Source: Fibrobacter sp. UWEL (GTDB taxonomy: Bacteria > Fibrobacterota > Fibrobacteria > Fibrobacterales > Fibrobacteraceae). From it: a DNA stretch of 64,000 nt. The position numbers were made by a program, and so were the translations under genes. The stretch lies in contig NZ_FRBE01000001.1 in the NCBI RefSeq assembly GCF_900142535.1, positions 62,001 through 126,000 of the forward strand, read 5' to 3'. Each line of letters opens with the position of its first letter. Within the stretch, counting starts at the first letter, position 1. Below the pieces are notes generated by a model that was not told the DNA's origin, searched no databases, and saw only the letters and a list, made by a program, of their open reading frames with translations. This document shows, piece after piece, positions 36,273-45,741 of this stretch.

Positions 36273-39200
36273 GTGCAGATTACAAAATTAAAGATTTTTG
36301 GTTTTAAGTCCTTCGCTCAGAGGACTGAAGTGAACTTCCCGACGAAGGGTCTTACCGCTGTGGTGGGTCCTAATGGTTGTGGTAAGTCCAATATTACGGA
36401 TGCAATCCGTTGGGTGCTTGGCGAACAGAAAGCCGCCGCCCTCCGTATGGGCAAGATGCAGGACGTGATTTTTAGCGGTACCGAAGAACGTGCCGCCATG
36501 AGTCTTGCCGAAGTTTCCATCGTCATCGATAATAGCGATGGAACCCTGAATTCCGAATATTCCGAAGTGATTGTGACCCGTCGTGTCCATCGTGACGGTA
36601 CGGGTGAATACCTGATCAACAACCAGGAATGCCGTCTTCGTGACGTTCATGCCCTGTTGTTTGACTCTGGTTTGGGTTCTAGTACTTACTCCCAGATGAA
36701 CGCCGATATGATCAAGGCTGTTCTTTCGGATAAGGCTGATGACCGTCGAGTGCTTTTTGAAGAAGCTGCAGGCGTCAGTAAGTACAAGCAGCAGCGTAAG
36801 GAAACTCGCCGCCAGTTGGAACGCGTCCAGATGGATATGGAACGTGTGGAAGATAACCTGCGCAGTGTCCGCCGTTCTGTCCGTCAGTACGAAACCCAGG
36901 CAGAAAAGGTCAACGAGTATAAGCGTTTGAGCAAGCGCCTCCGTGAATTGGACTTGTCCGTCAGTATCGACAAGTTCGAAGACATGAAGGAAGGCCTTGG
37001 CACTCTGGAAACCACCACCAAGCGTATGAATCATGAGGTGGAAAGCGCCAAGACCAACGCAACCGTCCTTCAGACCAAGATTGACGAAAAGAAGCTCCTG
37101 ATTAGCGAAGACGAAACCGCCTATCGCGATTTGGAACGTGCAGTCCAGGCTGCAACTATCGAGTTGAACGACCTGGATAACCGCATTATGCGTATCCGTG
37201 ACGTGATTTCTACCTTGGAAGGCTCCAACGACAAGGCTCAGGAAGAAATCAACCAGAGCCAGAATAAGGTTCAGGAACTGACGGAAGAACAGGCTCGACT
37301 GGAAGAAGAAAACCGCGTGCTGAGTTCCGACAGCGACATGGACGAAATGAATGCCCTGCTGGAACGTGAACGTGAAACCCTCCAGGTCATGCGTGACAAG
37401 CTGGATGACTTGCGCCAGCAGTCTAGGGAATTGTCCAACGAACGTTTGCAGGCTACTCAGAAGGCTAACTCCCTGAAGAGTCGTTTTGAACGTATGGATG
37501 CTGAATCCTCCATTTTGCAGGGCAACCTGGAAAAGTGGAACGGTGAACTTGCTACTCTCAATGGCCAGAAGTCCGAGGCCAATGAAAAACTTCAGGATAT
37601 CCAGCGTGAGGTGGATGAGGCCACTCAGGAAATGGATCGCCTGAATGAACAGAAGTCCACCCGAGAAGAACGCCTGGATAGCGAACGTGCTGATCTTACA
37701 GAAGCACAGAAAAAATTACAGGACTTGACCAACGAGAGGACTCGTCTCCAGTCTCGTATCGATGTTCTCCAGAGTGTGGCAAACGAAGGTACGGACGCCA
37801 GCCGCTGGCTTGTAGAAAACAAGGCGGAATTGATTGGCGGACTCCTTTCGGAACGTATTGAAGCGGCCCCTGAATATGCTTCCTATGTGGAAGCCGCTCT
37901 GGGCGACCTGATGGATGCGGTCATCGTCGCTAATGATGGTGCTGTTGCCGACATTGTGAATTCCATGAAGGGATACAATGTGGGGAAGGCTCTCCTTGCA
38001 TTGGTGGGCGATAGCGCTCCGGCTTATGCTGGCTCTGTGGATGGTGCCGGTGTGGTGGGTTGCCTGAATCAGTTTGTTACCGCCGATGCTGAAATAGCAA
38101 CCTGGCTGTCCGGTATCCTTTCCCGCTACTTCGTGGTGGAAAATCTGGACGTGGCGATTGCTCTGGCCAAGAGCATGAGAGATCAGGACCTTTGCTTTGT
38201 ATGCCCCGACGCCATTGTCCGTACTAGCGGTCTTGTGTCCAGCGGGGCCTCTACCTCTGGTGCTCTTTCCCGCAAGAACGAAATTGCCGAAGCCAATACC
38301 CTGCTGGAAGGTGTACTTTCTGAAATTGAAGTTCAGAACGAAGAAATTGCCCGCATCCAGGATCTGGTGAACGAAGATGTCCAGATGTTGGAATCCCTGG
38401 TGGATGAAATCCGCGAGAAGTCTGATTTTGTCCGTGGCAGTTCCGCTCAGGTTTCCATCCAGAATAATGTGATTGCTGGTTGCGACCGCCGTATCGTTCA
38501 GCTGGAAAATGAAATTCGAAACGCCCAGACGAAAATTCAGGAAGCTGCTGATTCCAAGAACAGCGATGTGGAACTGAACGAAGCCAACGCCGCTGTGGAA
38601 CGTGTGGAAACGGAATACGCTCGAGTGAATGACGAATTGACCGAGCAGGATACCATCTTCCGCGAAAAGGAAGAGGACGTTCGCGAATTGGAACGTGCCG
38701 CTCAGGACAAGAACGCCAAGCTTTCCCAGAACTCAAATCGTTTGAGCAACATTCACGACCAGATTGAATTCCTGGAAAATTCCATCCGTACCCGTATGGA
38801 TGAAATCCAGAATAATACAGAATCCATCGTGAAGAATCGCGAAGATGAACAGGAACTTGCGGGCCAGCAGCAGTCAAAGGACTCTGCCCTCCGCGATCTG
38901 GAAAACCAGCGTGACCTTGCTCGTGAAAAGTACGAACTGGTGTCTGGTGATTTGGACGATTGGCAGAAGGAAGTGAATACCCTTCGCGATAGTATGATCG
39001 AGAAGATGCATGAGTTGAACGATGTGGACCGCCGTCAGCAGGCCTTGCAGGCTAACCTGGATCGTCTGGTGGAACGCATTACCAACGAGTATACCTTCGA
39101 CCTGTCCAATCCTCCCGACGAATTTGAACGTGTGGAATATAGCCAGCCGGAAGCAGACCGCGAAATTCGTGAACTCCGCGGTAAGATTAAGGAACTGGGT

Positions 39201-39830
39201 CCCATTAACGTGAACGTGATGGAAGACTACGAAGACGAAAAGAAACGTCTGGAAGAAGTGGAAAAGCAGTTCGACGACTTGGATCGCGCCCGTGCTTCTT
39301 TGGACCGCACTATCACCAAGCTGGATGATATTGCCCGTCAGCGTTACCTGGATACCTTCAACCGCATTCAGAAGAACTTCCAGTTTGTGTTCAGTAAGCT
39401 GTTCCTGAACGGCGAAACCAAGATGAGCCTGGTGGAAAAACTGGATGAAATGGGCAAGCCCATGGATATCCTGGATGCAGATATTGAAATTAACGTTCGT
39501 CCTACCGGTAAGAAGATGCGTGGCATCAAGGCTCTGTCCGGTGGTGAACACGCATTGACCGCAACGGCATTGCTGTTCGCCATCTATATGGAAAAGCCTT
39601 CTCCGTACTGCGTGCTGGACGAAGTGGACGGTCCTCTGGACGATGCAAACGTTGGTCGTTTCATGGCCTTGCTCCGTGAATTCAGTAAGCAGACCTTGTT
39701 CATCGTGGTTACCCATAACAAGCGTACCATGGCGGAAGCCGATATGCTTTACGGTGTGACCCAGGAAATTAAGGGTATTTCCCGTATTGCTAGCGTCCAG
39801 CTGGCAGACGCAACTAAGTTCGCAATGTAA
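36273..39830 (+). CDS. smc: Chromosome segregation protein SMC
   Basis: A 1185-residue SMC ATPase that organises and segregates the chromosome. The N-terminal head has KLKIFGFKSFA and the Walker A GPNGCGKSN (about 32-40); long coiled coils (about 165-495 and 660-1015) flank a hinge (about 505-650, with ELIGGLLSERIEAAPEYASYVEAALGDLMDAVIV). The C-terminal head has LSGGEHALTATALLFAIY (signature) and VLDEVDGPLDDANV (Walker B; usually DEVDAPLD). It starts with GTG and has no Shine-Dalgarno sequence, consistent with a leaderless message from the TATCTTTG box. The ScpA/ScpB partners are not in the window. Confidence 0.94.
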   Translation: MQITKLKIFGFKSFAQRTEVNFPTKGLTAVVGPNGCGKSNITDAIRWVLGEQKAAALRMGKMQDVIFSGTEERAAMSLAEVSIVIDNSDGTLNSEYSEVIVTRRVHRDGTGEYLINNQECRLRDVHALLFDSGLGSSTYSQMNADMIKAVLSDKADDRRVLFEEAAGVSKYKQQRKETRRQLERVQMDMERVEDNLRSVRRSVRQYETQAEKVNEYKRLSKRLRELDLSVSIDKFEDMKEGLGTLETTTKRMNHEVESAKTNATVLQTKIDEKKLLISEDETAYRDLERAVQAATIELNDLDNRIMRIRDVISTLEGSNDKAQEEINQSQNKVQELTEEQARLEEENRVLSSDSDMDEMNALLERERETLQVMRDKLDDLRQQSRELSNERLQATQKANSLKSRFERMDAESSILQGNLEKWNGELATLNGQKSEANEKLQDIQREVDEATQEMDRLNEQKSTREERLDSERADLTEAQKKLQDLTNERTRLQSRIDVLQSVANEGTDASRWLVENKAELIGGLLSERIEAAPEYASYVEAALGDLMDAVIVANDGAVADIVNSMKGYNVGKALLALVGDSAPAYAGSVDGAGVVGCLNQFVTADAEIATWLSGILSRYFVVENLDVAIALAKSMRDQDLCFVCPDAIVRTSGLVSSGASTSGALSRKNEIAEANTLLEGVLSEIEVQNEEIARIQDLVNEDVQMLESLVDEIREKSDFVRGSSAQVSIQNNVIAGCDRRIVQLENEIRNAQTKIQEAADSKNSDVELNEANAAVERVETEYARVNDELTEQDTIFREKEEDVRELERAAQDKNAKLSQNSNRLSNIHDQIEFLENSIRTRMDEIQNNTESIVKNREDEQELAGQQQSKDSALRDLENQRDLAREKYELVSGDLDDWQKEVNTLRDSMIEKMHELNDVDRRQQALQANLDRLVERITNEYTFDLSNPPDEFERVEYSQPEADREIRELRGKIKELGPINVNVMEDYEDEKKRLEEVEKQFDDLDRARASLDRTITKLDDIARQRYLDTFNRIQKNFQFVFSKLFLNGETKMSLVEKLDEMGKPMDILDADIEINVRPTGKKMRGIKALSGGEHALTATALLFAIYMEKPSPYCVLDEVDGPLDDANVGRFMALLREFSKQTLFIVVTHNKRTMAEADMLYGVTQEIKGISRIASVQLADATKFAM

Positions 39831-39831
39831 A

Positions 39832-40752
39832 ATGGAACCTCGTTCCTCCATAAAGGGCTTCTTTTACGGATGTGCCGCCGGTATTAGCTACGGCACCAAT
39901 CCGTTGGGAGCCCTTCATTTGTATCGGGAGGGGTTGACTCCGGACATTGTTCTCTGTTACCGTTTTGCCTGGGCGGTGCTGTTGCTTGCCTTGCTTATGG
40001 TTTTTGGCGGTTTCAAATCCGAGAGAATGAAAACATTGGCGGACAAGTTCCGTGTGAAAAAATCTGAACTGCCCGCCCTGATGATTCTGGGCTTTCTCTT
40101 TGCCGCTTGTGCCTTGACGCTTTTTGCCTCCTTCAATTACATGAGTGCAGGCCTAGCTAGTACTTTGCTGTTCCTTTACCCCATGGAAGTCGCCTTAATT
40201 ATGGGGCTTTTCTTTAAGGAAAAATTGACGGCTAAGGTGGCTTTGTCCATTGCCTTGTCCCTGGGGGGAGTTGTCCTCCTGTATCGTGGTGGGGAAGGGG
40301 GCGAGGCCCTCAGTACGGTTGGCGTATTGCTGGTTTTCCTTTCATCCTTGATGTATGCCATTTACATCGTGGTGGTGAATAAGGCCAACTTGAAAATGGG
40401 TTCCGTGAAGTTGACCTTCTATGTGATGCTATTCTGCCTCATTTTCCTGATGGGTTATTCTGTAACCCTTGGGGCTGGGGTTCCTCCCTTACCGGCGAAT
40501 CTAAACCAGCTGGGTTGGGGCTTTATGCTGGGCCTGGTTCCCTCCGTCATGTCCTTGGTTTTCATGGCCAAGGCTGTGAAGATTGTGGGGTCTACGCCTA
40601 CGGCTATTATGGGCGCTCTTGAACCTTTGACAGCAGTGGTTATAGGCGTTCTAGTATTTAATGAAGTCCTTACGGGGCGTCTGGTAGTGGGCATCGTCTT
40701 GATTCTTGTGGCGGTGACATTACTTGCCATCAAGAAACAGCGCAAGAATTAA
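39832..40752 (+). CDS. EamA/DMT-family transporter
   Basis: A 306-residue inner-membrane protein of about ten helices made of two EamA repeats (about 8-145 and 160-305). The first repeat ends with SAGLASTLLFLYPMEVALIM, the second with STPTAIMGALEPLTAVVIGVLVFNEVLTGR, both classical EamA signatures. Such proteins export metabolites such as amino acids or nucleosides; substrate unknown. ATG 39832 lies right after the smc stop (1 nt gap), so it is read from the smc transcript. Confidence 0.85.
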   Translation: MEPRSSIKGFFYGCAAGISYGTNPLGALHLYREGLTPDIVLCYRFAWAVLLLALLMVFGGFKSERMKTLADKFRVKKSELPALMILGFLFAACALTLFASFNYMSAGLASTLLFLYPMEVALIMGLFFKEKLTAKVALSIALSLGGVVLLYRGGEGGEALSTVGVLLVFLSSLMYAIYIVVVNKANLKMGSVKLTFYVMLFCLIFLMGYSVTLGAGVPPLPANLNQLGWGFMLGLVPSVMSLVFMAKAVKIVGSTPTAIMGALEPLTAVVIGVLVFNEVLTGRLVVGIVLILVAVTLLAIKKQRKN

Positions 40753-40810
40753 CTATTCCATATTGTCATTCAGAACTTGTTTCAGAATCGGCGTTTTCTT
40801 AAAAAAAGCA

Positions 40811-40818
40811 TATATTTA
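40811..40818 (+). promoter_or_regulatory. TATATTTA box 4 nt before moxR start
   Basis: TATATTTA ends 4 nt before the ATG of the MoxR gene, the same spacing as for folC and hemA. Confidence 0.45.
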
Positions 40819-40822
40819 AAGC

Positions 40823-41734
40823 ATGATTAAGTCTTTAATGAATGCTTTAAATGGGGTCCTGCTGGGTAAGCAGGATACTGTAGAACTTTTGATCATGGCA
40901 CTTCTGGCCGATGGTCATGTGCTTGTGGAAGACGTTCCTGGCACAGGCAAGACAACCTTAAGTAAGGCTCTTGCGGCCGCTTGCGGTGCTGACTTTTCCC
41001 GCATTCAGTTTACTCCCGACCTTTTGCCTGCCGATGTTACAGGTGGTGCCGTATTCAAGGCTAATACAGGCGATTTTGAAATCAAGAAGGGACCTGTCTT
41101 TACCGAAATCCTTCTGGCCGATGAAATCAATCGTGCGTCTCCTCGAACTCAGAGTTCCCTGCTGGAAGCCATGGAAGAACGCCAGGTTTCCCTGGAAGGT
41201 GAACGCCATAAACTGCCGGATCTTTTCATGGTGCTGGCAACGGAAAATCCGGTGGAATTCCACGGGGTGTTCCCTCTGCCGGAAGCCCAGATGGACCGCT
41301 TTATGATTCGTATTTCCGTTGGGTATCCTACAGCGGAGACTGAACTGGATATTTTACGTTCCCATCGTGTGGGCCGCCCCATCGATAAGGTAACCGCGGT
41401 GACGACTCCCGATGAAATTCTTGCCGCACGTAAGAAGGTTGCCGCAGTTCATATCGAGGAATCTCTGGAACGCTACATTGTGGCGCTGGTGCAGGCCACC
41501 CGAAATGACGGGGGCGTTCGTCTTGCAGCAAGCCCTCGTGCTGGTATCAACCTGGTGCGTATGGCACAGGCCTGCGCCTTTATTCAGGGTAGGGACTTTG
41601 TCAATCCCGATGACATCCAGCGGGTGTTCTTCCCGGTGATGGAACATCGCGTTTTCCCGAAGGATAGCGCAAGTCCTGACGCGTCCCGAAATATCCTGAA
41701 GAATATCTTGAAGAACGTAAGCATCCCTAGATAA
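40823..41734 (+). CDS. MoxR-type AAA+ ATPase
   Basis: A 303-residue MoxR ATPase, a chaperone-like AAA+ protein. Walker A is DVPGTGKTTLSKALA (about 36-50), Walker B LADEINRASPRTQSSLLEAMEE (about 97-118), sensor 1 VLATENPVEFHGVFPLPEAQMDRF (about 134-157). MoxR proteins mature or activate partner proteins, often with DUF58 and von Willebrand/transglutaminase proteins, as encoded by the next two genes. This trio recurs across bacteria, but its client is seldom known. The first gene of the operon. Confidence 0.9.
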   Translation: MIKSLMNALNGVLLGKQDTVELLIMALLADGHVLVEDVPGTGKTTLSKALAAACGADFSRIQFTPDLLPADVTGGAVFKANTGDFEIKKGPVFTEILLADEINRASPRTQSSLLEAMEERQVSLEGERHKLPDLFMVLATENPVEFHGVFPLPEAQMDRFMIRISVGYPTAETELDILRSHRVGRPIDKVTAVTTPDEILAARKKVAAVHIEESLERYIVALVQATRNDGGVRLAASPRAGINLVRMAQACAFIQGRDFVNPDDIQRVFFPVMEHRVFPKDSASPDASRNILKNILKNVSIPR

Positions 41735-41749
41735 CCAAACTCACCCCAC

Positions 41750-41776
41750 GTCATCCTGAGCATCGCGAAGGATCCA
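41750..41776 (+). repeat. Dispersed GTCATCCTGAGC...GAAGGATC element between moxR and DUF58 gene
   Basis: One copy of the element that is dense in the tetrapyrrole cluster. Its AAGGA (41768-41772) lies 9 nt before the ATG of the DUF58 gene and probably acts as that gene's ribosome binding site. Confidence 0.8.
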
Positions 41777-41781
41777 GAATA

Positions 41782-43020
41782 ATGAATTCTTTCTTGAAAT
41801 GGTTTGCAAATTCAATTCCCCGCGCGCCTAAGCGTCCGGGGCTCTTGATGCGAGTCTACTATTTCTGGCAGGAATACTTTACGTCTCCTGGACGTGCAGC
41901 GGCGGCATTTTTCCCGACGGCGGTTCTTATTGGCGCTGTCCCGAATTTTTGGGCGGCCTGGATTTTTTGTGGTCTAGATTTCTTGATGTTTATCGGGATG
42001 ATTTTGTCCCTCTTTGCAACTGCACGACTGACGAAAATTTCCGTAGAGGATGTGAAGGTTTCGCCTGTTTTTGAAGGTCAAACCTCCAAGATTTCCGCCA
42101 CGGTTTCTATCTGGAAATCCACGGTGGATTCCGTCCTGCTGAGTTGTTTCAGGTTGGATCCCTCCTTGAAATGTGAAGAGATGGATTATACCACCATTCC
42201 CATTAAGGAAGGTTCAAAAATACTGGAGTGTTATATCCATACGACTCGTCGTGGGGCGTTTCCCCTGACCAACGTATCCGCCTGTGTTCCTGAAATCATG
42301 GGGCTGTTGAGGAATCCTTTTGATTTCAAGGGATCTTCGGAACTGCTGGTTTATCCTCGTCCTGTAAAGGTGGGGTCCTTTCCGTTTCTTACGTCAGGAA
42401 GTAGCGGAAATTTATTCGCCCCGCTGCTCATGCCCAGCTTTACCCGCGGGATGAATTTTGTAGGTGTCCGCGAATATCGGGAGGGCGATTCCCTGAGGGA
42501 TTTGCACCATAAGGCCTTTGCCCGATATGGCCGCCCCTTCACCAAGGAATTCGAGACGGAGCGTGGCGCAGGTGCGATCCTGGTGCTAGATACGGTGGCG
42601 CCCTCCATGTCCCATCGTGCCTGTCTGGAAGATGCGATCCGGCTGGCCGCAGGTGTAGGCCGCTGGTTCATCGAGCAGAATATCTTGGGACGTTTCTTTA
42701 TTGACAATGAGGAAATCACTCTTCAGGGGCTTTCGGATCGTGACCGTATGGAAAGCCTGCTGGAAGCCTTGTCCCGCATTCCTCCCGCAAAGATTGTGGG
42801 CGGTAAAACGCCTGGCCCCTGGTCCCCAGCGGCCCGCCCCATGGATCCCGTACTTCGAATAGGCCTCTACCCGAAGGAAGATTTCCTGGTCCATAAGCAT
42901 GTTGTCGTTACCTCCAGGAAAAGTCCGGATTTCAAGGCGGAACATTTGGATAATACCCTCATGGTGGATGTAGAAGAAATCGCCTCTGCTCTCAGTAAGG
43001 AGAAGGAGGTAAATCTATGA
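41782..43020 (+). CDS. DUF58-domain membrane protein
   Basis: A 412-residue protein with two N-terminal membrane helices (about 45-90) and a von-Willebrand-like DUF58 domain carrying the hallmark REYREGDSLRDLHHKAFARYGRPFTKEFETE (about 228-260 in parts). It usually works with MoxR (upstream) and a transglutaminase-like protein (downstream, overlapping by 4 nt). The ribosome binding site appears to be AAGGA within the dispersed repeat 41750-41776. Confidence 0.88.
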   Translation: MNSFLKWFANSIPRAPKRPGLLMRVYYFWQEYFTSPGRAAAAFFPTAVLIGAVPNFWAAWIFCGLDFLMFIGMILSLFATARLTKISVEDVKVSPVFEGQTSKISATVSIWKSTVDSVLLSCFRLDPSLKCEEMDYTTIPIKEGSKILECYIHTTRRGAFPLTNVSACVPEIMGLLRNPFDFKGSSELLVYPRPVKVGSFPFLTSGSSGNLFAPLLMPSFTRGMNFVGVREYREGDSLRDLHHKAFARYGRPFTKEFETERGAGAILVLDTVAPSMSHRACLEDAIRLAAGVGRWFIEQNILGRFFIDNEEITLQGLSDRDRMESLLEALSRIPPAKIVGGKTPGPWSPAARPMDPVLRIGLYPKEDFLVHKHVVVTSRKSPDFKAEHLDNTLMVDVEEIASALSKEKEVNL

Positions 43021-44963
43021 ATCGCAGCGAAATTGTAGATATCCGCTATGTTGCCAAGATTCTATTCCTCTGTCTTACCTCCCTGAATTTTGGAAACACC
43101 TTCGACTGTATCTGGCTGGGCATTCTCTTTGCCTTGTATTTCCTAGTGATTGGCGTCTTGAATTCTTCCCGCTATCTGGAATTTTCAAGACGTCCCAAGT
43201 ACAAGAAATGGCCCGCTTACTTGGCTATTGTTCCTCTTGCCTTGTACTGGGTTATTACTCCCGGGGTTCAGAATGGCGTGAACCCGACCATGGTGTTCTT
43301 GCCGGGGCTTTATTTGTTGTTCCTTACTGCATTGCAGGAACGGAGCCGCGGGAATGGCGGCTATGAAGTCTTTGTAAACTTCAATGGCTTGCTGGTTTTG
43401 CTTTGCAGTGCGTTCCAGGCTCCCTACGGAACGTTCTCCATCGTAATTGCAGGCCTTCTGCTCCTGTTGCTTAGCGGTTGTAGGCGTGGAACTGCATTCT
43501 ATAAGTACGCTCTATTCTTGGTCCTGTTTGGAATTCTGGGCGGAATATCCTACGGGGGCTGGCAATATTGGAAACATCATCGTAATTACGAAGGGGACTG
43601 GGCCAGCGATTATGCCCGCAAGAATCAGATGATGGGCTTTGATCCTGTAGCCACTCTTGGTTCCTTTGGTGATAGCTACAATTCCAAATACAATAACCAG
43701 GTGGTCCTTCGTGTGTGGGACAAGAATCCGCCCAAGTATATGGTGGCGGCACGCTATGCCACTTATGCTGGGGGCAACTGGAAGCTTCCTCGCACTCCCG
43801 TGAAGAAGCTGACTCCCAGTTATTACCAGGTGGATTACGCCGTGATGGAAGTGATGGATTCGGTGACGCTTCAGGGCGCAGAACGTGTCTGGGTTCAGTC
43901 CACTCTGGATAATTTCGGATTTCTTTTTGCCCCTAATGGCGCCGTGGGTTTTTCCGCCAAGGATATTGACTCCCTGCAGTATTTCTCCGGTGGCATGGTG
44001 ACGGGACTGAATCAGAATGGGGAACGTTCCGACTGGAACTACTTTGTCTGCAGGGAAAGAAACTGCGCTATTCCTCGTGAACTTTTACGTCCTGATTCCA
44101 TTGACTTGAATTTGAGACCGCAATATGAAGGCCTGGTGGATACGGTCATTGATGCGATGGACCTGCGTGGAATTTCTGGACTAGAAACCCTAAAGAAAAT
44201 CAAGGAATACTTTGGATCTAAATTCCAGTATTCTTTACAAGTTCCGGAATTGGAAAAGCTAAGTAACAGGGCGGGGAAGTCCGATCCACTTTATGTTTTC
44301 TGGAAAAACAGGCGTGGGTATTGTGAGTACTACGCGACCCTTTCTGTCTTGACGTTAAGACGTTTAGGGATACCGGCTCGCTATGTTACTGGCTTTGCCC
44401 GTCCGGAGGTGACTGAGGGGAGCCCTTATGGAATCTTCCGCAGAAAGCAGGCTCATTCCTGGGTGGAAGCCTATGTAGATGGCCGCTGGCTCATTTTCGA
44501 TCCCACGCCGGTGATGGTAAATCCCTTAAGTGAGGATCCTTCCTGGTTTGCCAATTTCCTGGAAGGCGCTCAGGCAAGATTCGCCAAGTGGGGTCATGCT
44601 CTAAAGGAAGGGGAGTGGAGAAACTCCCTAAATAGCTGGCAGAACTATGTAGAAACCGCAACCAACAGTCCATGGACTTATGGTGCATTTGCCCTGCTGG
44701 TGATTGCGTTGCTTGGCCGCCGTCTCTATGTGACCCGTCACCGCAAGTCTAAAAAGATTTCTGCAAAGTCCGCTCTGGCGAAGGAGTGGGCCCGCAAGCT
44801 GATTCAGGCGGAGTACCAGCTTACTCGCGTGGAACTTCGTCGCGAGTCCGGTGAAACCGTGGGGCATTTCCTGGATAGAATAAAAAAGCAGCCCCTTGAA
44901 GGAAAGGCTGCTCTTGCGCGGAAGACTCTAGAAGAATACGAGTCGAACCGCTGGACTCTTTAA
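43017..44963 (+). CDS. TgpA-like transglutaminase-domain membrane protein
   Basis: A 648-residue membrane protein: about six helices in the first 190 residues, then a periplasmic transglutaminase-like domain and a further membrane helix (about 545-565). The catalytic triad is visible: Cys in RRGYCEYYA (about 434), His in AHSWVEAYVDG (about 478) and Asp in FDPTP (about 494). A DUF4129-like cytoplasmic tail ends the protein. Together with MoxR and DUF58 it forms a conserved trio of unknown client; TgpA is essential in Pseudomonas. Confidence 0.88.
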   Translation: MNRSEIVDIRYVAKILFLCLTSLNFGNTFDCIWLGILFALYFLVIGVLNSSRYLEFSRRPKYKKWPAYLAIVPLALYWVITPGVQNGVNPTMVFLPGLYLLFLTALQERSRGNGGYEVFVNFNGLLVLLCSAFQAPYGTFSIVIAGLLLLLLSGCRRGTAFYKYALFLVLFGILGGISYGGWQYWKHHRNYEGDWASDYARKNQMMGFDPVATLGSFGDSYNSKYNNQVVLRVWDKNPPKYMVAARYATYAGGNWKLPRTPVKKLTPSYYQVDYAVMEVMDSVTLQGAERVWVQSTLDNFGFLFAPNGAVGFSAKDIDSLQYFSGGMVTGLNQNGERSDWNYFVCRERNCAIPRELLRPDSIDLNLRPQYEGLVDTVIDAMDLRGISGLETLKKIKEYFGSKFQYSLQVPELEKLSNRAGKSDPLYVFWKNRRGYCEYYATLSVLTLRRLGIPARYVTGFARPEVTEGSPYGIFRRKQAHSWVEAYVDGRWLIFDPTPVMVNPLSEDPSWFANFLEGAQARFAKWGHALKEGEWRNSLNSWQNYVETATNSPWTYGAFALLVIALLGRRLYVTRHRKSKKISAKSALAKEWARKLIQAEYQLTRVELRRESGETVGHFLDRIKKQPLEGKAALARKTLEEYESNRWTL

Positions 44964-44976
44964 TAAGGCGGTGTCC

Positions 44977-45561
44977 TTATTTCTTCTGGGCTGCACCGAT
45001 GGAGAATACTTCGGTATAGAATGCCTGGGATTCTTCCTTGATGCCCAGCTGGGTAGAAATCTGGTTTGCGTTGAGCCAGACCTTGCCAAACTGCATTTCG
45101 ATACGTGCACCGTTGTTGGTCAAAGTGGGTTCCACGGTGACGCGAGCGGGCTTAAAGCACATGTTGTTGATGGTGGAGTTGAGGGACAGCGTGTTTCCGG
45201 AAACGGTCCAGGTACCATAAACGGGGTTACAGTCAGCCTGGGCTGCGTTGGGGCTAGCTGCGGGCCAGCTGAACTTGAACATGTCCGTCTTGATCTTGGT
45301 GCCATTGCCCTTCTTTTCTACGTCAACGTAGAATTCCAGGGAACCAGGAGCTGCTGAAAAGTCAAAGCCTTCTGCATAAGTACCCAGCTGAATGCTCTTG
45401 ACGCCATCCAAAGTCCATGTACCCAGGAGGCATTCGCGGTTGATGCCATTGGCGCAAAGTTCTGCCTTGGTGGGATCCGGTTCGGATGCGTCGCTGCAGC
45501 CAGAGAGAATTGCCAGGGATGCAAGGCTTGCGAAGGCAAGCATCTTAGTAAGCTTTTTCAT
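44977..45561 (-). CDS. Lipoprotein of unknown function
   Basis: A 194-residue lipoprotein with lipobox ILSGCSD. ATG 45561 is chosen since GGAG lies before it; an upstream in-frame ATG is weaker. The mature protein has ELCANGINRECLLGTWTLDGV early on and several strands (CNPVYGTWTVSGNTLSLNSTI), like lipocalin/META-type beta folds that measure a stabilised ligand, but I cannot assign a family. It stands alone, convergent with the TgpA-like gene. Confidence 0.7.
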   Translation of the reverse strand: MKKLTKMLAFASLASLAILSGCSDASEPDPTKAELCANGINRECLLGTWTLDGVKSIQLGTYAEGFDFSAAPGSLEFYVDVEKKGNGTKIKTDMFKFSWPAASPNAAQADCNPVYGTWTVSGNTLSLNSTINNMCFKPARVTVEPTLTNNGARIEMQFGKVWLNANQISTQLGIKEESQAFYTEVFSIGAAQKK

Positions 45562-45650
45562 ATAACTCCTCAAATTTTTTTACTGAATATAAGAAAATCT
45601 TTTTTTTACAGTACGTTTATTGACTTTATTTTACTTGCGTTTAAAAGCTT

Positions 45651-45683
45651 TTTGGTTTGATTTCGCGAAATTTTTTATATTTC
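45651..45683 (+). promoter_or_regulatory. Promoter with TTTG and TATATTTC boxes
   Basis: TTTG (45651-45654) and TATATTTC (45676-45683) lie 21 nt apart, as in Bacteroidetes -33/-7 promoters, upstream of the PPIase-thioredoxin gene at 45742. The leader of about 50 nt ends with AAGGAG. Confidence 0.45.
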
Positions 45684-45741
45684 CCTACGAAAAAACGAGG
45701 TTTAATCGCCTGTTGGTTTATACTTGATAAGGAGTCAAAGA

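Noticed and set aside
38874-39851. A 325-codon frame antisense to smc
   Set aside because: Shadow of the smc coiled-coil and head region; His/Gln/Phe-rich with no domain.
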